45,037 nucleotides of DNA, taken from positions 1 through 45,037 of the forward strand of contig NZBD01000013.1 of the NCBI GenBank assembly GCA_002687735.1, read 5' to 3'. A program made the translations under genes and the position numbers. Of the stretch, positions 20,001 through 32,000 are shown one piece after another (positions within the stretch are counted from its first letter, which is position 1; every line of letters begins with the position of its first letter). The notes under the pieces are model-generated. The model did no database searches. It had not been told where the DNA came from and saw only the letters and a list, made by a program, of their open reading frames with translations. Origin of the DNA: Candidatus Iainarchaeum sp. (GTDB lineage Archaea; Iainarchaeota; Iainarchaeia; Iainarchaeales; Iainarchaeaceae).

Positions 20001-23000
20001 GGTTCAGGTTCCTGGAGAACAACGGCATTTACTTATGACACTACTTTAGCTAGGAATGTTGGAGTTACTTATGAAGGGGACTATAATGCTGATGTTTTGA
20101 GAGACACTATGATTGGTTTTAAGGATAATAGTGGATCTGTCTCTTACTCTAATGGAGTACATAACATTCGTTTCCATTCTAATGGAAATATTCATATTTA
20201 TGAGGATTACAGAAACAGAGGCGTAGTAAGTACATGGGCTGCCGGCAACACATACCATTGGAAAATAATTTTGAAACAAACAGGAGCACTTTATTATGTA
20301 GATAATGTTTTAATTTATGATTCCTATTACAGTACGGAGAGTAACCTGAAACCATATTTCACACAACGCACCGCCGGTCTTGCAAGCTATGATAATTTGA
20401 AAATAACCGTTCCGACAATAAGCCTCTCTCTCCAAGACACCGGCGCAACTGATAATGCTACTCCTGCAACAATGAGTGCACCAACAGTTACTTCTTCAAC
20501 AATAAACTCTTGTACAATGAGCTACTCTGCGCCGTCAGATAATGGTACAACATACTATTACACTTTGGATTCGGTTGATGATTTTAGAAATGCAAGCAAT
20601 TTAGGTGCTGATAAATATGCTAGCGGAATACTAGTTGATGCTGGATTTGAAAATGCCTGCACTGGTGATGGTTGTGGTGGCTGGACAGGCAACCCAGACA
20701 CCGGTTGGAATGACGGGTGGGCAGGAACTAAAACAATTGACACTACTGTTTCCCACACAGGAAACAACAGCTGGAAAGTAGCAGGTGCTGGTTTTGATGC
20801 AGGAGAAACACCAGGTTCTGTTAACACTGGAGGCCCTTATCAGGATTTCACTTTAGCTAACACAACTTTCCTAATTGGAGGTTGGTTTAAAACTGATACC
20901 GCTGCTACTGCATCAACTAACTTCCGAATGTGTGATGGTACAGAAGTTGAACAAACATTTACTGCATCAGATGGCTGGGTTAATTTTGAGGGAACCTGTA
21001 CGGATTCTGCTGGTGCTCTTGCTTCCAAAATCCACTTTTTTGCTGGTTCTCCGTCTTCAGCATCTTCAAGTGTCTGGATGGATGATTTGTACATTAAAGA
21101 AATAAAATCAGCAACTGTTACTACTGGTTTAGCTGCTACGCCTTACACTATTACCGGCACCGGAGGAGGAAGCGATGCGGCTTCTCCTTACACTGCAGGC
21201 AGCTTAACCGCTAACACTTCCTACACTTATTCGGTTAAAGCAACAGATGTTGCTGGTAACATTGGAACTGATTCCAGCAATGACACGTGTATTACTTTGC
21301 CTGCAACTCCAAGCATTAGTACTATTGCCGGAAGTTCGTGTGGTTCAACAATAACAGACAAAACCCCAACTATTGCAGGATCTGCAATCGGTGGGTCAGC
21401 TGCGCATACTCATAGTGACTGGGCTATTTGTGATACTGATGCTGCTCCAACAGGAGAACCAAATACTTGTCCTGGCGGAACAACTGATTCTTCTGCAAAT
21501 GATACTAGTAATAAAACCAGTTGGACTCCAGGAAGTGATGTTGCTGTCGGAACTTATTATGTTTTTACAAAATACAATAACTCTGCTAGTGGTTCCGGAG
21601 GAGATTCAGCTTACAGTGCTAGTTGTTCATTTACAATTGAAGCTGATACATCACCAACTTTAACAGTTGATTATAATTCCACTTATGCTTTGAATTCGGA
21701 GTGGGGTGCAAGTATTTTGAGTTGGAGTAATCTTACTGGAGAGTCTGCTTACAAAATATTCAGAAGCACTGATAATTCTACTTTTGATACAATTGAGAAT
21801 GCATTAGCTGCTGATACAACCTCTTACAATGACCTTGATTTGAGTGATAACACAACTTATTATTACAAAGTTGCTGCAACGATTTCGGCAACGGATTATA
21901 ATAGTTCAGTTGTTTCTGTTGTTACTTCTGATCGTGAAGGGCCTAGTGTTTCAACTTTAACTTTGACTCCTGATGCTGGAAATAATAGGATTGATGTTAG
22001 TTGGACTATTCCTGATGATAATTCAAGTGAATGGCCACAAGTAGTACAAATTGATCCAAGTAATGTTGCGGGCCACTGGAGGTTTGAAGAAAATTCAGGT
22101 ACAACAACTTATGATCTTTCAGGAAATGGTAATGATGGAACTTTAACCAATTCTCCAACTTGGACAACAGGAAAAATCGGAAACGGACTTGACTTTGCTG
22201 ATGCGGTTGGCGCTCAATATGTTACTACAGGGATAACTTCGCATCCAACAAAGTTTACTGTTTCAGCATGGGTGATAATAGATAATACTGATAATGATTA
22301 TGAAACAATATTCAGCAAGTTCACTTCAGGGCCATTCAATGGATTCTTTCTGAGAAAATATGGTTCAAACCTTTCTGCTTATGTTTACAATGCGGGTACT
22401 GGATATGGATCATCAAGCAAATTCACTGTTGGAAAGTGGACTCATTGGACAATGAGTTATGATGGTATCACAATAAGACTTTACAAGGACGGCGAGCTTG
22501 TTGACAATGATCCTGGAACTTTAGGAAGCAATGCTACAGCAATGCTCATTGGTGGAAATTATGCGGGATCAGAAACATTTGACGGCAAAATAGATGAAGT
22601 CAGCTATTACACATCAACCTTAACCCAAGAACAAATTAGAGCAAAGTACATGCAGGGGGCTTTGGTTGGTTATTATACTCTTAATGAATCCACTGGAACA
22701 ACTGCTTATGATTCGAGTATAAAAGGGTTTGATGGAATACATCAGCCTTCTCCTTATGACCCTGCTATAGTTACTGGTAGAATGGGAAACGCTCTCCAAT
22801 TTGATGGCGATACGAATGTTGTAATTAGCGGAGTTGACTGGGGATTTGTTAATGGTACTCCTCATAGTTTTGCTGCTTGGATTAACCTTGATGCTGGTAA
22901 TGGCGGTAGAAGAACTATTATTGGACAGGAAAGAAGTACACGAATAACTTTCCAGGTTTTAGGTGGTGAAAATATTGAGTTAAGGCACGATGATGGCGGA

Positions 23001-26000
23001 GCTGTATCAACAGGAAATGTTCCTGAGGGAGAATGGGCACATGTAGCTGTTACTTATGATGGCATCGACTCTGCGGATAACACTAAATTTTATATTAATG
23101 GAGTTCTCTCCGGTACTGGAAACTCTTTTAATTCTCAGGGTGTAAGTACTACTTGGTATATCGGACATGAGCAAAGGTTCAGTGAGGATTTCCTTGGTAA
23201 AATCGATGAGGTAATGGTTTTTGATTCAAACATAAGTGCTGCAGACATCAACAATCTTTACAATGCCGGAGTAAGAAAATATAATTTAAGCAGGAGTGCC
23301 ACTGAAGGAGGAACTTATTCTGTTATTGATGCTAACACACTTTTAACTTCCTATACTGACACTGGTGCAAATGATACAACTGCTCCAAGCGGAAACACTA
23401 TTTCATCCATTACTCCAACCATTGATCAACTAACGGTAAATTATAGTACATCAACCGATGCCGGGAACACTTATTATTACACTTTGGATGCGATTGATGA
23501 CTTTGGAAATGAGAGTAATTTGTTTACAACTAATAATTCAGGTTTTGAGCAAGGTGATACTACTGATTATGCTGTTTATTGGAGCGCGAATTGTTCAGCA
23601 ACTAGTGCCGAAGCTCACACAGGAAATTATTCTCTTGCTTGTACTGGTGCAACTGCTGGAGGAGCCTACCATGATAATATTAATGTATTAACCAATGGAG
23701 AAAAATATTTGGTTAGTGCTTGGGCAAAGTCAACTGCAGGAGCAACTGGTACATTTAATATCTGGGTTCATGATGTTGCTGGGGCTGGAGATGTTACTAG
23801 TACAAACAGTACTCCGGGAACCGAATGGACTTATTACTCAACAGTATTCACTGCAACCTCTACTTTAGATGCAAGAGTTCACTTGGATTATGATAATGGC
23901 TCTGGAACAATTTATGCGGATAATGTAAAAATACAGAAAATTGAAACAGACACAATTACAACTGGTTTGCATGCTACTCCTTATTTTGTTGATTGTACAA
24001 GTGGTGCTTGCACTACTGGGGTTGAGGATTGGGTTAGTGGTACTAGTGATATTGCAACTGGTTTGGATGTTAATGCTTCTTATTGTTTTAAGGTTAGGTC
24101 TAGGGATGCTGCGGCTAATGGGTCGGCTCTTTCCGCAGAGGTTTGTAAGTTTACTCTTGCTGAGCAGCCAACAATAAGTTCTGTTACCTGCACCTCTAAT
24201 TCTTGTAGCGTTGCTTTTAGTATGGGGACTAATCCAGCTGCTACGGAATATTATATTACTGAAAAAAGTGGTAATACTGGCGCCACAGATTCTGGTTGGG
24301 CTACCGCAGCTTCTCCTTACTCTGACACTGGTTTGGATGCAGGAACCCAGTATTGTTATACAATAAAATCCAGGAATGGCGATAATACTGAAACAAGTGA
24401 AACTGGCCAAACTTGTGATACAACAGGTTCTGGGAATCCAACTCTAACAGTTGATTATAATTCCACTTATCCTTTGAACTCTGATTTGGGTGCAAGTATT
24501 TTGAGATGGAATAATCTTGCAGGAGAATCTGCTTACAAGTTATTCAGGAGCACCGATAATTATAATTTCACTACGATTGAGAATGCATTAGCTGCAGACA
24601 CAGTCTCCTACAATGACCTTGATTTGAGTGATAACACAACTTATTATTACAAAGTTGCTGCAACTATTTCGGCAACGGATTATAATAGTGGAGTTGTTTC
24701 TGTTGTAATTCCGGATAGGAATGGTCCAATTAGTCCAACTTTGACTTTAACTCCGAATGCTGGAAATAATAGGATTGACACTAGTTGGACTGATGTAAAC
24801 GATTCATCAAGCGAGTGGCCGCAAACTGTTCAAATCGATCCAAGTAATATTGTTGGTCACTGGAGGTTTGAGAGTGATATTGCTAATATTTCTACTTCAG
24901 AGCACACTTCTTATACGCAAGGTTCATTGAGTTATTCTGCCGGAAAAATTGGCAATGCACTTGATTTAGACGGAACAGCAAACACAGGAGCAGAATTATT
25001 AAGAGATGCTAATGCTGGTTTGTATGAAAGCACTTTCTCTTACTCTTTTTGGTTTAAAGCTTCAACTACTAGTTCTGGAGTTGCTAACGCTAGATTAATT
25101 TCTAGGGATTGTTCAGATTACTTTTGCTTATTGATGGATCAAGATGATGGAGCAGGAGCTGGAAAGTTAAATCACACTTATGCACCGAGCACCGGTACTG
25201 GAAACTTAACAATAAGCAATCCAACTGGTTGGCATCATGTTGTGGCAACGTGGGATGTTCCTAACACTACTGGAACCCTTTATCTTGACGGAGTCCAAAT
25301 ACACCAAAATACATCAATCCCTGCATTTACTGCAAGTGCAAAGCCTGTTGTAATTGGTGGAAACACTGAAGCAGATAACGATATTTCAGGCAGTGAATTC
25401 AAAGGTCTGGTGGATGAGGTTGTTTATTACAATATTACCTTAACTCCTGATCAAGTAAAGGAAAAGTACCTGCAGGACTCTTTATTGGGTTATTGGAGGT
25501 TTGATGAGGGAACAGGAACTGAAGTTGAGGATTCAACTGTAAATGATAATAATGGAACAATTACTAATGCTACTTGGACAAGTGGGAAAATCGGGAATGC
25601 ATTGACATTTGATGGTTCAAGTACTGGAGTGAACACAGGAAATGGAGCTATACTAAACGACGCTAACGCAATGAGTATTTCCTCGTGGATTAATGTGAAT
25701 AGTGGTGCAGCAGATTTAGGAACTATTGCAATGGAGTGGACAGGATATAACTTAGCCTACCGAACTGATGGTGGATCTAATGATTATTTCTGGTTTGAAC
25801 TCCGAGGTACTGATGCTAGTACAAGAGACATTACATCAAGCAACGGTTACTACAATATTTCTGAAGAAACCTGGCATCATGTTGTGGCAACGTATGATGG
25901 AGCTGACATGAGAATATTCATGGATGGGGTTTTAATGAAAGAAGAAAACGTCGGAGCGTTTACAATTACTGATGATGCCAGTCCTCTGAGAATTGGAGAG

Positions 26001-29000
26001 CACACTGATTCAGGAAGCAGATACTTTGATGGTGAAATCGATGAAGTAATGATTTTCGACGCAAACCTAAGCGCAACAGATATCAACAAACTTTATCATG
26101 CGGGAGTAAGAAAATTCGGTTTAAGCAGGGCAACAGCTTCAGGAGGAACTTATACTCCTGTTAATGGTTTGTTTGATGATTTTACTGACAATTCTATTGA
26201 TACTTCAAAGTGGACGGTTGTTGACACTGGTGCAGGGACCGTAACAGAGACTAGCGGTGCTTTGGAACTTGTTAGTACTGACTCTTGGACTACAACAGGA
26301 ATCTATTCCACTCCAAATTTCTCCAGAGCCAATGGATTGATTTTTGAGGGAGATGTTAATGGAACTCATGGTTCTGGTTGGACTTCAGCAATTTTTGGTT
26401 TTAAAGATACCACTGGCAATATTCAGTATACAACTGCAATGCCATACAGCATGTACATGGGTTATCATTCAAGCACTTATCCAAACGGAGCAATAGGAAT
26501 TTATAATTACAGCACATTGTTGGCGATATACACAACTGAGAATTGGGCTGCAGATGAAAAGCATCACTTCAAAATAATTGCTAAACCTGGAGGAGGCGCA
26601 CAATACTTTTGGGATGACAAGCTTCTCTATGATTTGGATGTTGCTGATGATACTTCTATTTTAGGGGTCCTAAAAGCTGGTATTGATCCTTATCCTGCTG
26701 CTCCTGATAAATTTACTTTCGATAACCTAAAAGTAACTCCATTACTAACAACAACTTCTCTCCAAGATACTGCTGCAACTGATACAATTGTTCCTAGTGT
26801 TCCTGGAAGTTTAACTGTTGATGGGGAAACAACCTCTACATTAGATGTTAATTGGACTGCTTCAACTGATGATGGAAACACTTTCTATTACATTTTGGAG
26901 GCGTTTGATGACTTTGGAAATGAGAGTAATTTGATTGGCAATCCAGGATTTGAAAAATCCACTTTACAATTGCCATTCACAAGCGCTATTAGCGGTGGAA
27001 CTATTTCTATAGATTCAACTACCTCTTATACTGGCGATAATTCTTTGAAGTTCGTTGCAACAGCTGGTGCTTACACTGCTCCGTATAATGATTCAAGTGC
27101 GCCTCTTTATACTTTGACTGAGGATTCAAACTTTTTGTTTACAGTATGGGCAAAAACAGACGTTCCAACCACAGATCAATTCCGAATGTATATTTTCTGT
27201 TTGGATTCCGCCTATGATTGGATAACACTTAACAGTGAAATTACCACTTTAACAACAAACTGGCAGCAGTATAGTGTCTCTCATCAGTGTGAAAATTCTG
27301 CTCACGATTATGTAAGTGTAAGACTTGATAATGCTACTAATGGTGAAGCAATAAATTGGTATGATGATGTAAAACTTGTCAAAGTTGAATCAGCGACAGT
27401 AACAACTGGTTTGAAGCAGTACATGATTCAGTGTACAAGTAAAGGAGGAGGGGCTTGTGATTTATCCGACACTATAATTACTTCTCCAACTATTACGAAT
27501 AAATTCAATTCACTGGATTCAGGAACAGAATATTGTTTTACTGTTCTTGCTACTGATAATGTGGATAACAATTCTGCTGCAACAAGTGCGGTTTGTAGAA
27601 CAACTCTTTCAAGTTCAATTACTTTAAGTTCAAGCTCCCATGGAAATGAAGCAGCATGGTATAATGATCAAACTCCAACTATAGCAACATCAGGAAGCTT
27701 TGACCACATTCACTATTGGGTTACACAAAATGCTTCCGAATCTGCAGCAGATATTTACTCCAATGGAACTCAAGATGCGGATGGATCAATAACAGACATG
27801 GCCGGAATTACAAGCGATGGAGTTTGGTATGTTCACGCGGTTTCTCACAACGCAGATCACGGGGGAACAGCTACGGATGCTTACAAAATACAGTTTGATG
27901 ATAATGTTCCAACGCTCACAAGCTTAACAGTTAGTTCTTGGTCAGGAGGAGTAGCTAATTACACTAATGATGTAACGCCTCCATTTGCAATTAATGGAGC
28001 AGCAGATACAGGAGGATCAGGATTATACCAAATGGCATTCAGCTGTAATGATTCCACCTGGAGTTCCTGGACAGCTTATGCAACAACTCACAGTTCTTTT
28101 AATGTTAGAACCGAAGACGGTTGTAGTGATGCAGAGGGAAGTAAAACAATTTATGTTAAATTAAAAGATAATGCAGACAATGAATCAGCTAGTTCAGCAA
28201 CAGCTGCATTTACTCTTGATCAAAGCGCTCCAACAAGCAACAGTATTAGTGTTCACGCTAGTGCTTGGACCGGAGGAGTAACTAATTATACGAATGATAA
28301 TACCCCGCAGTTAACAATTGCTTCTACTAATGCTTATCAAATGAAATTCAGTTGTGATGACAGCACCTGGACTTCTAATGAAGCTTATGCAACATCTATT
28401 TCAAATTTCGCTATTTCAAATTTCGATGTTAATTCTGGAAGCAATGGCTGTGCCGCAGCTGATGGAAGTAAAACAGTTTATGTAGTGTTTAGAGACGAAG
28501 CCGGAAACAATGCAACATCAGCTAGTACAACTGCATTTACTCTTGATCATATTAATCCTCCATTAGCATTTATTAGTCCGGCTGATGCATTCAGATATAA
28601 AACAGGAAATGATCCTTCATTAGTTTCAAGAACCACTCCTGATACCTCAGGATTACAAGATTGTTGGGCAAGAATTGGTACTGGAAATCCTCCAACATCT
28701 CCATTAAGAGAGGTCCAAGGTTCAATCAGCACTACTGATTGTACTTACTCAGGTTACGCTGGTTTAAGCGAAGGAACTTATTATTGGGACTTTAATGCAA
28801 TGGATAAAGCAGGAAACTGGAGTTCTTACTCAAGCACAAGAACTATTATCAGTGATAACACCGCTCCAACTGTTCCAAGTACTTTCGTTATAGAGGAAGA
28901 TTCAACCTCTCCTTATTGGGATAATGTTAATAACAGCAAAACCGAGTTAGGGTTTGTTGCTTTAGAAAGCGGAGAAGCCTGTAAGTGGAATTTAACAAGT

Positions 29001-32000
29001 GTTGCTTATGCTTCAATGTCTACTGGTTGTACGGTTGGGGGAACCGATGTTAATTGTGCATTTGGAAACTTAACCCAAACAAACACCGGCGGCCAATACT
29101 TGAATAGGTATCATTCATGTATTGATTCGGTTGCAAATGATTATGCTGCACAACAAACAGCTTTTGGTGTTGACTGGTCAAACCCAACCACAAGCGATAA
29201 TTCAAGCACAACAATAGTAGCACCAACTTATAATGTTACAATTACTGAAGCTGATAATGCTTCTAACACAGGAGCTGACATTACCACGGTTTATTGTAAA
29301 GGAGTTGCTTGTACTCCTGGCACTTCAGTTGATAATGGTGGAACAGTTGCTTTCACTGCTTCTGACAGAGGAGCAACCGCTTTGAGATACTATTCAACTG
29401 ACCTAGCTGGAAATGTTCAATCAACAGTTACTAAAACAATTAACATTAACCAATTACCAAGCTTCTCAGCTGCAAGTGATGATGCTGGAACAATTCAGGG
29501 AGGCACAACCGTAACAGTAACAACAACCTCTGATGATCCAGATGCTGGTCAGACACAAAAACTAGTTATTTGTAAAACATCCGGAGTAACCGGAACTGAT
29601 TGTGATGGTGGAGCAGGGGATAGGTATTGTACAGTTACAACTGGCGTTGATGGTAATGATCCAAATTGTGATTGGACTTCTGAAAGTGATGATTCAACTC
29701 ACACTTGGTATGCTTATGTTTTCGATTCTCTTAACGAGGGTTCATCAGATAACCCAAGAACTGGTTCTTACACTAATGATTCAACAGATCCAATAGTTTC
29801 CCCATCAACTCCTGCTGATGGAGCAGGAACAAGTGACACAACCCCAACGTTTACAGGAACGGCTAATGAAAACATTAGCAATTGCCAAATCCAAATGTCC
29901 ACTAACGAAAATTTCTCTACAACACTCCACAGTAATTTAGACGGAAATGTTAGCGGGGGAACAACCTGTACTTACAACTTAGCCGATGTAAATGCTTTAA
30001 GTGACGGAACTTATTATTGGAGATTAAAAGGAACTGATACTGTTGGAAATGCAGGAACTTATGATGCTAATTACTCCGTTATAATTGATACCTCAATCCT
30101 ATCAACATCAGTTGTTAGTGTGGCTGGAGATTCAAGCTCTCCTTACTGGGATACTTCTAATGATTCTCAAACAACAATTTTGGTGGATGGAGAAACAGGA
30201 ATGAATTGCAGATGGTCAACTGATGATGAGAGTTATGATCAAATGGTTACTGATGGAGAAACAACTTGTTCAGTTTCAGGAATACAGGCAACCTGTAATT
30301 TAGGAGCAATTACCCAAACAACAGCAACAACTTACCATGTTGCTTGTGAGGATAGTGTTGGAAATGGTCAAGAGGCAAATTCCAACCTAGATATTACTTT
30401 TGGAGTTGATTGGACAGCTCCTGTTCCTGGACAAACATTAGTAACTTCTTTAAGCACTGGAACTCATGTAAAAAGCCCGGCCACATTTGAAACCGCTGTT
30501 GTAACTGATAACCTTGGAGCCGGAAATTTAGATACCACCTCTTGTGAGTACACAATTGATAATTCTACTTGGGACTCAGGAACCTGGAGTGGTGCTTCAA
30601 CCAAATGTGTTGATAGTAGCATTGCTTTGAGTGCGGGAGTTAATACTTTCAATTATAGAATGAGAGATCAGGCAGGAAACTTAGGAACAGGCACATCAGT
30701 TGCAAGAACAAGAGACAATGATAATCCAACGGGTGCAACTCTAGGGTTTGGAACAGTTACTTATAACTCAATAACCGCAACCGTTTCCGGAGCAACTGAT
30801 GCTGGAGCTGGTTTACATAGTACTCCTTACAATTTTAGTGAATCAGTTACATCTGGTTCAAGTGGCTTCCAAGCAGGAACAAGTTGGTTACACCAACCAG
30901 GAGGAGCTGGTTTAGATGCTAATATCGCTTACACTTATTCCGTTAATGTTAGGGATGCTCTCTCAAATACTCTTGGTGTTGCATCCCAAACAAAGTTCAC
31001 TTACGCAAAAGTTCCGGGAATTAGTTCTGTTACTTGTGACGCGGTTAATTGTACAGTTAACTTTGATGTTAACGGAAACCCTGCAGCAACAGAATTCTTT
31101 ATACTAGAAACAACAGGAAATACTGGCGGGTCCAATAAACCATGGAATGCTGTTGCCTCTCCTTATATTGATACAGGAATTACTCCGGGAACCCAATATT
31201 GTTACAGAATTAAAGCTAGAAACTATGATGGAGTAGAAACAGCATTCTTCCCGCCAACCGGACAATCTCCTATATGTGGTTCTGGTTCTAGCGTGTTTGT
31301 TCAAACATCTATTAGAGATGTCAATGGCTTCTTTGATTCACAAAACCCAGACAAATGGATTGCACAGTGGACGAACACTGATGTTAATGCTCATTTAACT
31401 TGCACTGGTGGAACAGGGGCTGGTGAAAACATCGGATTCGGACCGGGTAATAGTGGAACGGACTACTTTACTTGGAATGATGCTAAATCAACCCCAACTG
31501 ACACAGGAACCGACAAAAATGTTACCTTTGATAATGGAATTAATTTAACCACTGATCAATTTTCAGATACTGTGTTAAAGCTCAAGGGATCTGCTTTACA
31601 AGGAAATATTAATATTGTTGTTAGAAACGGTTCTAATGATACTGAATGGACCCATTATTCTGCTTGGTTAGAACCATTCAACATTAATCCTCGATATGTT
31701 GGAGCTAATGTTAGGTATAGAACCGCTTCCACTAGAGCTGGTTTAACTTCAGCTGGGTGGAGTAACTTCAAGCCTCCAAATAACGAGTTATCTAGTATAA
31801 CCGGACAATGGATCGAATTCCATGTTAGATTATTCAGGAATACGGCTATTCAAACAACAACTGATTCAATTTCTTTGAAAGGATTTTTCATTGATTATTC
31901 AGCTACCTCAGTTTCTCAGGGTACGGCATGTCAGGCAACATATTACAGACTTGATACTGATGCCAGTGCTACAGAATCGTTTGTGCCGACAGGAGCAGAA

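Noticed and set aside
23865-24410. 181-aa antisense ORF inside the giant gene
   Set aside because: Low-complexity Ser/Ile/Cys/Arg-rich translation and wholly antisense to repeat coding sequence; a shadow ORF, like the other minus-strand ORFs across 17-36 kb.
18242-26935. Periodic repeats considered as a CRISPR or non-coding satellite
   Set aside because: Repeat units are kilobase-sized, in frame and conserve protein domains; no short repeat/spacer pattern.
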